Part shown: positions 49,288 to 57,472 of the stretch, piece after piece
Numbering within the stretch: position 1 is the stretch's first letter
How the letters are laid out: every line of letters starts with the position of its first letter
Source of the DNA: Micromonospora chersina
GTDB taxonomy: Bacteria > Actinomycetota > Actinomycetes > Mycobacteriales > Micromonosporaceae
Assembly (NCBI RefSeq): GCF_900091475.1
Contig: NZ_FMIB01000002.1
Coordinates: 3,162,001 to 3,226,000 of the forward strand
Direction of reading: 5' to 3'
Length of the DNA: 64,000 bases
Notes under the pieces: generated by a model
Database searches by the model: none
What the model saw: the letters and a program-made list of their open reading frames with translations, nothing else
Told to the model about the DNA's origin: nothing
Program-made: the position numbers and the translations under genes

Positions 49288-50274
49288 ATGCACCGTATTG
49301 CCGTCCTCGCCCTCGACGACGTGGTGGGCCTCGACCTCGGCACCCCGGCCCAGGTCTTCGGCACCGCCCGCACCGGCGACCTGACGCCCCTCTACCGCGT
49401 CGAGGTCTGCACCCCCGGCGGCCGGCCCATCCGCAGCACTGCCGGCTTCCAGGTGGTTCCCGATCACGGCTTGGAGCTGCTGGACTCCGCCGACACGGTG
49501 ATCGTCCCCGGCATCCACGACGGCCCCCCGCTGACCGACGGCACGCTTGACGCTTCGGTGGCGGCAGCGCTGCGCGCCGCCCACGACCGTGGCGCGCGGA
49601 TCATGTCGATCTGCACGGGCGCGTTCGTGCTGGCCGCCGCCGGCCTGCTCGACGGCCGCCGGGCCACCACCCACTGGGCGTACGCCGACCGGTTCCGCCG
49701 CTTCCACCCGCACGTGGACCTCGACCCGGACGTGCTCTTCGTCGACGGCGGCGACGTGCTCACCTCCGCCGGGGTGGCCGCCGGCATCGACCTCTGCCTC
49801 CACGTCATCCGCACCGACCACGGCAGCGCGGTGGCCAACCGGTCGGCCCGGCGCTGCGTGGTGCCACCGTGGCGGGAGGGCGGCCAGTCCCAGTACATCG
49901 AGCGCCCGGTGCCCCGGACGGCCGAGACCGGCACCGCGGCCACCCGCGAATGGGCCCGGCAGCGGCTGCAGGAACCGGTCGCCCTGCGCGAGCTGGCCGC
50001 GCACGCGCGGATGAGCGTCCGCACCTTCACCCGGCACTTCCGCTCCGAGACCGGGCTCAGCCCGGCGCAGTGGCTGCTCCAGCAACGCACCGAGCACGCC
50101 CGGCTGCTGCTGGAGACCACCGACCTGACCGTCGACCAGATCGCCCGGCACGCCGGCTTCGGCACCACCGCGGCCCTGCGGCAGCACTTCCACTCCCGGG
50201 TCGGGGTGGCCCCCACCGCCTACCGCCGCTCCTTCCGCCGAACGCCTGACCCGGTGGCGTCGTCCCGCCCCTGA
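49288..50274 (+). CDS. GlxA-type AraC regulator with DJ-1/PfpI-like domain
   Basis: A 328-residue regulator. Residues 1-190: class I glutamine amidotransferase-like domain (VLALDDVVGLDLGTPAQVFG, VIVPGIHDG, MSICTGAFVLAAAGLLDGRRATTHW with Cys in SICTGAF). Residues 205-315: two AraC helix-turn-helix motifs (VALRELAAHARMSVRTFTRHF and LTVDQIARHAGFGTTAALRQHF). Such proteins often regulate catabolic or transport genes nearby, here perhaps the divergent MFS gene. ATG 49288. Confidence 0.93.
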   Translation: MHRIAVLALDDVVGLDLGTPAQVFGTARTGDLTPLYRVEVCTPGGRPIRSTAGFQVVPDHGLELLDSADTVIVPGIHDGPPLTDGTLDASVAAALRAAHDRGARIMSICTGAFVLAAAGLLDGRRATTHWAYADRFRRFHPHVDLDPDVLFVDGGDVLTSAGVAAGIDLCLHVIRTDHGSAVANRSARRCVVPPWREGGQSQYIERPVPRTAETGTAATREWARQRLQEPVALRELAAHARMSVRTFTRHFRSETGLSPAQWLLQQRTEHARLLLETTDLTVDQIARHAGFGTTAALRQHFHSRVGVAPTAYRRSFRRTPDPVASSRP

Positions 50275-50290
50275 CCGCGCGGGCGCTGTC

Positions 50291-50369
50291 GCGGCTCGGT
50301 GGTGGCTGGAGCGGTGGCGCGGCTCGGCGCGGTGGCGGGCTCGACGCGGTGGCGGCTCGGTGGTGGCTG
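50291..50369. repeat. Direct repeat in the gap between GlxA and DinB genes
   Basis: GCGGCTCGGTGGTGGCTG occurs at 50291-50308 and again at 50352-50369, with further GCGGTGGCG units between. Short imperfect tandem region, no gene. Confidence 0.6.
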
Positions 50370-50372
50370 CTG

Positions 50373-50858
50373 TCAGGCGAGGTGAGGTTGGCGGCGGAGG
50401 GCGCGGAGTTGGGCCAGGTGCATGGGGAGGTGGACGCGGGTGTGCAGGTCGAGGGCGCGGCCCCAGGGCAGGGACTCGTCCACGTCCAGGTCGAAGCCCT
50501 CGCGCAGCACGGTGTCGACAGGGGTCTCGGCAGCTGGGCCGAGCCGCTCGGCGAGGGCGCAGAGCTTCTGGCTGGTGGCCCGGAGCAGCGCGGACAGGCC
50601 GTCCAGCCCGCCGCACTCGGACGCCAGGGCGTCGAGCTGCGGCCGGTGGATGGTCTCCAGGTCGTAGTAGGCGAACGGCGACCCGACCAGCACCGCCTCG
50701 GTCGCCTCGCTCATCAACTCGTCGTTGGCGGCGAGGTGCGCCACGATCTGCTCGGCGCTCAACTCCCCGTCCGGGGGCGGCCCGAAGCCGCCCGCGTCCA
50801 CCTCCGCGAGCACCGACTCGTACGCCCGCCGCAGCGCCGCGGCGTCCACCTCGTCCAT
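50373..50858 (-). CDS. DinB/maleylpyruvate isomerase-like protein
   Basis: A 161-residue four-helix-bundle protein of the DinB/MDMPI type: VDAAALRRAYESVLAEVDAG, then AEQIVAHLAANDELM, and VHLPMHLAQLRAL at the end. The histidines in IVAHLA and RVHLPMHL could hold a metal. Such proteins are thiol-dependent enzymes (mycothiol S-transferase-like) or of unknown role. ATG 50858 used. Confidence 0.8.
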   Translation of the reverse strand: MDEVDAAALRRAYESVLAEVDAGGFGPPPDGELSAEQIVAHLAANDELMSEATEAVLVGSPFAYYDLETIHRPQLDALASECGGLDGLSALLRATSQKLCALAERLGPAAETPVDTVLREGFDLDVDESLPWGRALDLHTRVHLPMHLAQLRALRRQPHLA

Positions 50859-50938
50859 GCCCGAATCCAACCCCCGCCCCCGGCAACCGCACCGCGGTTA
50901 CCCCGCCCCCTTCACCCGGACGGGGCTCCGCCCCCTCC

Positions 50939-50985
50939 GATCTTGGTGAGTTTCCGTGCACTGCAAACAGCAACTTGCCAAGATC
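50939..50985. repeat. Imperfect 47-base palindrome with GATCTTGG/CCAAGATC ends
   Basis: Ends GATCTTGG (50939-50946) and CCAAGATC (50978-50985) are perfect, and the inner arms also pair in part (GAGTTTCC against GCAACTT). It looks like a REP- or MITE-like intergenic element; from memory, similar palindromes occur between genes in Micromonospora. Confidence 0.6.
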
Positions 50986-50995
50986 CGAGGACGCC

Positions 50996-51028
50996 GAAGG
51001 CCGGCACCCGCTCGGGGTGCCGGCCTTC
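50996..51028 (-). terminator. Strong hairpin after the cell-wall hydrolase gene
   Basis: Perfect 14-base arms (GAAGGCCGGCACCC and complement) with a five-base loop, nine bases after the stop. Confidence 0.8.
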
Positions 51029-51037
51029 GTGCGTGTG

Positions 51038-51583
51038 TCAGCTGTTCCAGTTGTGGGCGACGATGTCGGCGGCCTGCTGCTCCCACTGCGCGTACGCATC
51101 CGGGTAGGCCGACACCTGCACGGTCTGGGCGGCCTCGGTCAGCGGCATGTCCTGCCACCCGTCAACCTGCTTCAGACCCTTCAGGAAGGCGAGGGTGGAG
51201 TACTCCGGGTCGGTGATCTGCTCCGGCGTGCCCCAACCCGAGGACGGGCGCTGCTGGAACAGGCCCAGCGAGTCATGGTCGTTGCGGTCGCCGAGGTGAC
51301 CCAGGTTCTCCAGCTTCGACTCCTGCAGCGACGTGGCGATCGAGATGACCGCCGCCCGCTCCGGCAGACCGGCCTTCTTCGTCGCGGCGATGATCGCCTT
51401 GGCGTTGGCGGTCTGCTCGCCGTTCAGGTCGATCTTCGACTGCGCACCCTGCACCGACACGGCCACCGGCTTGGTGGCGCTCACCGGCTCCGCGGCGTGG
51501 GCGGCGATCGGACCGGCGAACACACCACCGGTGAAGGCCAGACCAGCAATACCGAGCACGCTCTTACGCAGCATCGTGTTCAT
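51038..51583 (-). CDS. Secreted lysozyme/transglycosylase-like protein
   Basis: A 181-residue exported protein with a signal peptide (RKSVLGIAGLAFTGGVFAG, cleavage after AHA at about 30). The mature part is a lysozyme-like domain: AIIAATKKAGLPERAAVISIATSLQESKL (with Glu in QESKLEN as likely catalytic acid), DSLGLFQQRPSSGWG and YPDAYAQWEQQAADIV. Such proteins cut peptidoglycan during growth or spore germination. ATG 51583 has GGAG nine bases ahead. A structured leader (51609-51641) and a strong terminator flank it. Confidence 0.85.
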   Translation of the reverse strand: MNTMLRKSVLGIAGLAFTGGVFAGPIAAHAAEPVSATKPVAVSVQGAQSKIDLNGEQTANAKAIIAATKKAGLPERAAVISIATSLQESKLENLGHLGDRNDHDSLGLFQQRPSSGWGTPEQITDPEYSTLAFLKGLKQVDGWQDMPLTEAAQTVQVSAYPDAYAQWEQQAADIVAHNWNS

Positions 51584-51608
51584 GGGGGAAAGCTCCATTC
51601 GGGGGTTG

Positions 51609-51641
51609 GCGCACCACGCCGATGGGGGTCGGCGTGTGCGC
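51609..51641 (-). promoter_or_regulatory. Stem-loop in the 5' leader of the cell-wall hydrolase gene
   Basis: Arms of 13 pairs with one bulged base (GCGCAC-C-ACGCCGA against TCGGCGTGTGCGC) and a six-base loop, 26 bases upstream of the ATG. Actinobacterial cell-wall hydrolase genes often carry the c-di-AMP (ydaO) riboswitch, but I do not find its conserved core here. Confidence 0.4.
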
Positions 51642-51896
51642 AAGCACCGTCAGGCGCTCAAAGGGGAAAGTCTTGGGGGATCATCCGGCGTGCGGGGCGG
51701 GGCCTCTTCGTCGCGCCGGGACCATGTACAACGACCGGCGGCCCGCCATCATTCCGGGCCCGGGACACCCGCGTCGGCGGGCCATCCTCCTCGATCGTTC
51801 ACGGGGATACAACCACCCCCACCCGCCCGCCATTCCGCCCCGAGCGTGCCGCCGACCACCCCGAAAACGGACATCCGGCGCAGGACACCCCGGTCA

Positions 51897-51947
51897 GTGG
51901 AACGCCACGGGTGTATCCGGGCGGCCAAGACACCCGTGGCGTTCCAC
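51897..51947. repeat. Perfect 18-base inverted repeat with 15-base spacer
   Basis: Left arm GTGGAACGCCACGGGTGT (51897-51914), right arm is its exact complement (51930-51947). No gene nearby on the right scale to need a terminator; possibly a mobile repeat or cruciform. Confidence 0.75.
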
Positions 51948-52108
51948 CCAGCGGGTCGGGGCCCGCACGAAAGCGAACATTCGATCCCGGTCCGAGCGGG
52001 CTCGGGCGCCGGTAGCCGGGCGAAGCCCGGTGGGGCCGGCGCTCCGCGTACCCCTTTGGGGGTTATCGGTCTTGACACCCCCGCCGGCGCCCGGCCCACT
52101 TGGCTCGC

Positions 52109-52182
52109 CGCCTTTGCTCTGCAGCCACGGAAGCAACACTCGGAAATCTCCCCTGTTGCGCGAAGGCTGCAGAGCAAAGGCG
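52109..52182. repeat. Perfect 18-base inverted repeat with nested GCAACA/TGTTGC stem
   Basis: Left arm CGCCTTTGCTCTGCAGCC (52109-52126), right arm its exact complement (52165-52182), 38-base spacer with an inner GCAACA/TGTTGC stem. It lies 24 bases after the stop of the VWA gene, so it may serve as its terminator as well as being a repeat element. Confidence 0.75.
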
Positions 52183-52205
52183 CGGCCGGAGCGGCGGAAC
52201 CCGGG

Positions 52206-54158
52206 TCAGTGGCGGCCGTGGCGGGCGCGGAGGTAGTCGGAGACGACGTACTCGCCGAGGTCGTCGAGGTCCGGCGTGAACATCCGGCCCTTGGAGCGGC
52301 GGGCCACCGCGTCCACGAACCGCCGCAGCCCCGGGTCGTCGCCGAGCATGAACAGGTTGAGCGTGGCGCCGTACCGGGTCAGCTTGTCCACCTCGCGGAT
52401 GGTCGCCTCGATGGTTTCCGGCAGCGGCGGCCAGTGGAAGTACGCCTCGCCGTCGGTCGGGTCGAGGTGGGCGGTGGGCTCGCCGTCGGTGACGACCAGC
52501 ACGACCGGCTCGGCGCCGGGGTGCCGGCGCAGGTGCCGCCCGGCCAGCCGCAGCGCGTGCTGGAGGTTGGTGCCCTGCTCCATGTCCGGCTCCACGGCGG
52601 CCAGTTCCTGCTGGGTCAGCGGCATGGCCTCCCGGCCGAATCCGATGATCTGGAGAGCGTCCTGCGGGAAGCGGGTCGCCATGAGGTGCGACAGGGCCAG
52701 CGCCGTCTGCTTCATCGGGCCCCAGCGGCCCTGCGAGATCATCGAGTACGACAGGTCGACGCAGAGCGCCACGGCCGCCGAGGCCCGCCGCTCGGTCTCC
52801 ATCACCTCGAAGTCCTCGACCGCGAGCTGCACGGGCACACCGGGGCCGGCGCGGCGTACGGCGCGGGTGAGGGTGCGGACCACGTCGAGGGGTTGCTCGT
52901 CGCCGTACTCCCACTGCCGGGAGGCGCCGCTCACCTCGCCGGCCGCGCCCGCGGAGCGCAGGTCGTGCTGGCCGCGCGGGCCGGCGGTCAGGTCGGCGAA
53001 GACCCGGCGCAGGGCGGTGCCGGCGAGCCGGCGGAGCGCCTTCGGGCTGAGCGTCAGCCCTTCGGCGTCCCGGGTCACCCAGCCCTGCCGGCGCAGCTCG
53101 CGTTCCAGCTCGCGCAGCCGGCGCGCGTCGTCGGCGGCGTCCCGGCCCAGCGTGCGGGCCACCGCCTCGACGTCGATGTCGTCGAGGGTGGCGCCGGGGT
53201 GGTCCTGGTCGAGGGAGTCGAGCAGCTCGTCCAGCTCGGCGATCTCGCCGAGCGCGCCGGTGGCCTCGCCGTAGCCGAGCGGCTGGTCGCCCCGGACCCG
53301 CTCGCCGCGCTGCCAGTTCAGGTCGGGGCGCAGCGACCGCAGGTGGGCGTCGAGCTGGGACAGTTCCCCGGCCAGCTGTTCGCCGAGGGACTGGCGCATG
53401 AGCCCGGCCAGTTCCTCGCGTTGCCGGTCGGACAGCGACCGCATGAGCCGCTCGCCGGCCGCCGCCCGGCGGGCCAGCGCGTCGATCAGCTCGTCGACGT
53501 CCTTCGGTTGCTCCGGGAAGAACTCGCCATGCCGGCGCATGAACTCGGCGAACGCGTCGGTGGTGTCCTCGGAGCGGGCGTGCCGGGCGAGCAGGTCGTT
53601 GAGGTCGCGCATCATCTCGGCGAGCTGCCGCTGTGCGGCCGGGTCGGCGGCGGCCCGCGCCGCGTCGCGCAGCCCGGCGAAGCGCTGTTCCAGCACGTCG
53701 CCGCGCAGCCCGTCGAGGATCCGCTGGTAGGTCTGCCGCGCCTCGTCGCTGGCCCAGTCGTAACCGGACAGCTCCTCGACGGCCCGGGCGGTCGAGCGGG
53801 GCAGGTTGTCCAGCACCGCCTCGGCGAAGCGCGCGTCGTCGCCGTCCCGCCCGCGCAGCTCCTCCCGCTCGGCGGCGAGGGCCTGGTCGAGCAGCGCCTG
53901 CGCGCGGGTCACGGCGCCGTCCAGGTCGCCCCGGCGCAGCGCCTCGCGGCGCAGCCGGCGGGCCCGGGCGGCCAGGTCGTCCAGGCCGCCGCGCCCCTGC
54001 GGGCCACGTCGCAGCAGGTCGCGCAGCGCCTCCCGCAGGCTGCCGCCGGCGAGGACCTCCGCGCCGACCGCGTCCACGGCGGCACGTACGTCGTACGGCG
54101 GGGCGAGCGGGTCGGGCCCGCCGCGCCACTGCCCGTACCGGAACCGGTTGCCGGCCAC
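52206..54158 (-). CDS. VWA-domain protein paired with a MoxR/BchI-type ATPase
   Basis: A 650-residue cytosolic protein. The long helical N-terminal part (about 1-400) is rich in Arg, Glu and Asp; the C-terminal VWA domain (about 450-625) has the MIDAS motif DLSYS in VALCVDLSYSM, a TNLQHALRLAG threonine site and VVLVVTDGEPTAH. In magnesium chelatases BchD and similar proteins, such VWA domains dock to an AAA+ ring. Its start is two bases after the stop of the ATPase gene, so they are co-translated. Function of the actinobacterial pair is unknown; chaperone-like insertion of metal or protein remodelling is inferred. Confidence 0.88.
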   Translation of the reverse strand: MAGNRFRYGQWRGGPDPLAPPYDVRAAVDAVGAEVLAGGSLREALRDLLRRGPQGRGGLDDLAARARRLRREALRRGDLDGAVTRAQALLDQALAAEREELRGRDGDDARFAEAVLDNLPRSTARAVEELSGYDWASDEARQTYQRILDGLRGDVLEQRFAGLRDAARAAADPAAQRQLAEMMRDLNDLLARHARSEDTTDAFAEFMRRHGEFFPEQPKDVDELIDALARRAAAGERLMRSLSDRQREELAGLMRQSLGEQLAGELSQLDAHLRSLRPDLNWQRGERVRGDQPLGYGEATGALGEIAELDELLDSLDQDHPGATLDDIDVEAVARTLGRDAADDARRLRELERELRRQGWVTRDAEGLTLSPKALRRLAGTALRRVFADLTAGPRGQHDLRSAGAAGEVSGASRQWEYGDEQPLDVVRTLTRAVRRAGPGVPVQLAVEDFEVMETERRASAAVALCVDLSYSMISQGRWGPMKQTALALSHLMATRFPQDALQIIGFGREAMPLTQQELAAVEPDMEQGTNLQHALRLAGRHLRRHPGAEPVVLVVTDGEPTAHLDPTDGEAYFHWPPLPETIEATIREVDKLTRYGATLNLFMLGDDPGLRRFVDAVARRSKGRMFTPDLDDLGEYVVSDYLRARHGRH

Positions 54159-54160
54159 CG

Positions 54161-55606
54161 TCAGCCCCGGCCGCCGTAGACGGTGCGCCCGGACTCGGTG
54201 ACGTCCTTGCCCAGCCGGCGGGTGAGGTGCAGCCCTTCCAGGACGAACTCGATGCCGGCGGCGGCCTCCTCGGGGGTGGGCGCGTCGCCGAGGCCGAGCC
54301 GGTCGAGCACCTTGGCGAGCCCGGGGACGGTGCCGACCTGGCGCAGCAGTTCGGCCGAGGAGACCAGCTCGCCGGTCTCGATCTCGCCGCCCTCGGCGAC
54401 CAGCGCGGTGAACCCGGAGAGGTCCAGCCCGGCCAGCCGGGCCCGGAACGTCTCGGCGGTGGCGGTGCGCAGCAGGTGGCCGAGGACCTCGATCTCCCTC
54501 CCCTCCTCACCGCTCTCGAACTCGACCTTGCCGCGCAGGGTGGAGGTCACCGAGACGGCGTCGCCGACCCGGGCGACCGGGGCCTCGTGGGCGGCGGTGG
54601 CGAGCAGGCCGGCGCGGCGCAGCGCGGCGGCGGCGACGGTCTCCGCGGCGGCGATGGCGAACCGGGCGGAGACGCCGGAGCGCGGGTCCACCGACGGCGA
54701 CTCCCGGACGGCGCGGGCGAACCGGGCGAGCACCTCCAGCACGTGCTCGGGGACGGTGGCGACCAGGTCGGCCTCCTGCCGGATCAGCTCCAGCTCCAGG
54801 TCCAGGTCGAGCGGGTAGTGGGTGCGGATCTCGGCGCCGAAGCGGTCCTTCAACGGGGTGATGATCCGGCCCCGGTTGGTGTAGTCCTCCGGGTTCGCGC
54901 TGGCCACCAGGAGCAGGTCCAGCGGCAGCCGGAGCTGGTAGCCGCGGACCTGGATGTCCCGCTCCTCCAGCACGTTGAGCAGCGCCACCTGGATGCGTTC
55001 GGCCAGGTCGGGCAGCTCGTTGACGGCGAAGACGCCCCGGTTGGTGCGGGGCACGAGTCCGAAGTGGATGGTCTCGGGGTCGCCGAGGGTACGCCCCTGG
55101 GCGAGCCGGATCGGGTCGACGTCGCCGATGAGGTCGCCGACGCTGGTGTCCGGGGTGGCGAGCTTCTCGCCGTACCGCATCGAGCGGTGCAGCCAGCCGA
55201 TCGGCAGGTCGTCGCCGCGCTCGGCGACCAGGGCGCGGGACGCCGGGGTGAGCGGGTGCATGGGGTGCTCGTTGAGCACCGATCCGGGGATCACCGGGGT
55301 CCACTCGTCGAGCAGCGCGCCGAGCGAGCGGATGAGCCGGGTCTTGCCCTGGCCGCGCTCGCCGAGCAGCACCATGTCGTGGCCGGCGAGCAGGGCCCGC
55401 TCGACCTCCGGCAGCACCGTGTCCTCGTAGCCGACGATGCCGGGGAAGCGCTCCTCGCCGGCGCGCATCCGGGCGAGGAGGTTGTCGCGGAGTTCCTGCT
55501 TGACCGTGCGGTGGTGATGGCCGGAGGCCCGCAGCTCGCCGAGCGTGCCGGGCAGGTCGGCGGGCGGGACCGGGGGAACCTGGTTGGGCGCAGTCACCCG
55601 ACCCAC
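54161..55606 (-). CDS. AAA+ ATPase, MoxR/magnesium-chelatase BchI-like
   Basis: A 481-residue ATPase. Walker A: LLGERGQGKTR (about 80-90). Walker B: GVFAVNELPDL. Sensor and arginine finger: LLLVASANPEDYTNRGRI and PLKDRFGAEIRTHYP. The N-terminus GIVGYEDTVLPEVERALL and the C-terminal lid fit the MoxR/BchI helix-2-insert group. The GTG at 55606 or GTG at 55597 may be the start. It precedes the VWA gene, and such pairs act together as ATPase plus adaptor. Confidence 0.9.
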   Translation of the reverse strand: MGRVTAPNQVPPVPPADLPGTLGELRASGHHHRTVKQELRDNLLARMRAGEERFPGIVGYEDTVLPEVERALLAGHDMVLLGERGQGKTRLIRSLGALLDEWTPVIPGSVLNEHPMHPLTPASRALVAERGDDLPIGWLHRSMRYGEKLATPDTSVGDLIGDVDPIRLAQGRTLGDPETIHFGLVPRTNRGVFAVNELPDLAERIQVALLNVLEERDIQVRGYQLRLPLDLLLVASANPEDYTNRGRIITPLKDRFGAEIRTHYPLDLDLELELIRQEADLVATVPEHVLEVLARFARAVRESPSVDPRSGVSARFAIAAAETVAAAALRRAGLLATAAHEAPVARVGDAVSVTSTLRGKVEFESGEEGREIEVLGHLLRTATAETFRARLAGLDLSGFTALVAEGGEIETGELVSSAELLRQVGTVPGLAKVLDRLGLGDAPTPEEAAAGIEFVLEGLHLTRRLGKDVTESGRTVYGGRG

Positions 55607-55654
55607 GCTATCTCGGTCGGGTGACCGCGCGCCGCCTTCCGGGCGGCCGGATCG

Positions 55655-56749
55655 TCACGGACGGGGAACGGGCCGCCGGCACCGCGCGCAGGCGCCCCGC
55701 CGCCGCAGGTGGTACGCCAGGGTGGCCGCCCCGAGCGCGACGCCCCAGAGGGGCCACAGCAGCATCGGCGCGGAGGCCAGGCTGAACTCGTGCCCGATCT
55801 GCCAGAACTCCGGCTTCGTGAGCAGCCCGAGGGTGGCCGCCGTCACCGACACCGCGACAAGCGTCGCGGGGACGACCGCCAGCTTGATCGGCACCCGCCG
55901 GCCGGCCAGCCCCGGCAGCCACCGGGGGAAGCGCTCGCCCCAGGGGCGGACCAGCCCGAGGGTGAGGATCGCCCCGATGGTGGCGAACGCGCCCAGCCCG
56001 GCCCCGGCCCAGACGAGCCCGGTCTCCCGCATCTCGCCGAGGAAGTCCCGGGAGATGCCGAGCGGGATGCCGGCCGCCCAGGCGAACCGGGTGAGCGCGT
56101 AGGCGAACGGGATCACGGCGGCCGTGTACGCGGCCCAGCGCCCCCAGCGAGCGGCCGAGGCCGGCGTGGTCCAGCCGTGCTCGTGGTCGTCCCGCCCGCA
56201 GGCCGGGCAGGCGCCGGCGGTCCGCCGCTGCCAGAGCACCAGTGCCCCGGCCAGCAGGACGCCGCCGACGAGTGCGGCGCACCGGGCGGCCAGCGGCCAG
56301 TCGAAGATCTGCCCGTAGTCGACGGGCGGCCAGCCGAACGGCGCGCCGATGATCAGCATCGGGAGGTAGCCGAGCACGATCAGCACCCGGGCGTCCGGGA
56401 CGACAACGGTCAGCGCGAAGGCGACCGCCCAGCCGTAGCCGAGCAGCAGCGCGCGGGGCAGGCCGGGGCGGCGTACCCTCGCCGGGCCGCTCATGGCGAG
56501 GGCCGCGACCGCCGCGAGCAGCAGCACCCCGGCGAAGATCGGTGCTCCGGCGTCGACCGGGACCAGCCGGAGGAGGCTGACGTTGCCGCCGTGCGGGTCG
56601 TTGGCGCCGAAGGGGTAGCCGGCGCCGGTCAGTGTCGAGATCAGGGCGAGGACGCCCCAGGCGCCGAGCCAGGCGGCGGCGAGCGGGGCGGCCAGGTCGA
56701 GCCGGGTCCGGCCGGCCGGACGGGGTGGGGAATCGGTTGTCGTCGTCAT
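55655..56749 (-). CDS. Polytopic membrane protein with two CxxC motifs
   Basis: A 364-residue protein with about nine helices. CPACGRDDHEHGW (about 185) and the C-terminal CARCRRP each carry a CxxC pair, and both should lie in the cytosol if the topology is even. They may bind zinc or be simple knuckles. No family recognised. It lies between the ATPase and the two-component system but is separated from the latter by a terminator. ATG start. Confidence 0.75.
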   Translation of the reverse strand: MTTTTDSPPRPAGRTRLDLAAPLAAAWLGAWGVLALISTLTGAGYPFGANDPHGGNVSLLRLVPVDAGAPIFAGVLLLAAVAALAMSGPARVRRPGLPRALLLGYGWAVAFALTVVVPDARVLIVLGYLPMLIIGAPFGWPPVDYGQIFDWPLAARCAALVGGVLLAGALVLWQRRTAGACPACGRDDHEHGWTTPASAARWGRWAAYTAAVIPFAYALTRFAWAAGIPLGISRDFLGEMRETGLVWAGAGLGAFATIGAILTLGLVRPWGERFPRWLPGLAGRRVPIKLAVVPATLVAVSVTAATLGLLTKPEFWQIGHEFSLASAPMLLWPLWGVALGAATLAYHLRRRGACARCRRPVPRP

Positions 56750-56786
56750 GACCTCAGCCTCGGCCGGCCGGGTCCCTGATCCCTCC

Positions 56787-56816
56787 CGCGCGGGGGTGGA
56801 CCGTCTCCCCCGCGCG
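56787..56816 (-). terminator. Hairpin after the response regulator gene
   Basis: Ten-base perfect core (CGCGCGGGGG and complement) with a ten-base loop and outer wobble pairs, six bases after the stop. Confidence 0.7.
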
Positions 56817-56821
56817 AGGGG

Positions 56822-57472
56822 TCAGCCGGTCGGCACCACGAAACCCGACTCGTACGCGGCGATCACCGCCTGGGTCCGGTCGCGTACGCCGAGCTTGGCC
56901 AGCACGTTGCCGACGTGCGTCTTGACCGTCTCCACGCCGACCACCAGCCGGTCGGCGATCTCCGGGTTGGACAGCCCGGCGGCCATCAGCCGCAGCACCT
57001 CGGCCTCCCGCTCGGTGAGCCGGGCCGCGCGCAGCCCGTCGGAGCCCCGGCCGCCGTACGCGCCGACGAGCTGGCGGATCGCCGCCGGGAACAGCAGCGA
57101 CTCGCCGGCCGCCACCACGCGGATCGCCTCCACCACCTCGGCCGGGCGGGCCCGCTTGAGCAGGAACCCGCTGGCTCCGGCGCGCAGCGCCTCGTAGACG
57201 TACTCGTCGTTGGCGAACGTGGTGACGACCAGGACGCGGGGCGGGTCGGCGGAGGTGGCCAGCAGCCGCCGGGTGGCCTGGATGCCGTCGATGGCCGGCA
57301 TCCGGACGTCCATGAGCACCACGCGTGGGCGCAGCCGGGCCACCAGCGGCGGCACCTCGGCACCGTCCGCGGCCTCGCCGACGACCCGCAGGTCGGGCTG
57401 GGCGTCCACGATCGCCCGCAGGCCGACCCGGATCAGCTCGTCGTCGTCGACGATCAGCACGTCGATGGTCAT
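56822..57472 (-). CDS. NarL/FixJ-type response regulator
   Basis: A 216-residue regulator. Receiver domain: acidic pocket VLIVDDDELIR, phosphoacceptor Asp55 (VVLMDVRMP), switch Thr in VVTTFAND and Lys in FLLKRA. LuxR-type HTH: LTEREAEVLRLMAAGLSNPEIADRLVV, VETVKTHVGNVLAKLGV. Partner of the histidine kinase encoded just before it (four-base ATGA overlap). Target genes are unknown; the genes upstream and downstream are not obvious regulons. Confidence 0.95.
   Translation of the reverse strand: MTIDVLIVDDDELIRVGLRAIVDAQPDLRVVGEAADGAEVPPLVARLRPRVVLMDVRMPAIDGIQATRRLLATSADPPRVLVVTTFANDEYVYEALRAGASGFLLKRARPAEVVEAIRVVAAGESLLFPAAIRQLVGAYGGRGSDGLRAARLTEREAEVLRLMAAGLSNPEIADRLVVGVETVKTHVGNVLAKLGVRDRTQAVIAAYESGFVVPTG

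Larger units (their letters stand above)
51584..52205. other. 622-base gene-free region with long inverted repeats
   Basis: No convincing gene on either strand; short open frames have poor codon use and no ribosome sites. It contains a leader hairpin for the hydrolase gene and two inverted repeats with perfect 18-base arms (listed separately). It separates the VWA/MoxR operon end from the hydrolase gene. Confidence 0.7.

Noticed and set aside
51584..51760. c-di-AMP (ydaO) riboswitch before the cell-wall hydrolase gene
   Set aside because: Gene type fits, but the conserved core sequences are not present; only a simple hairpin is visible.
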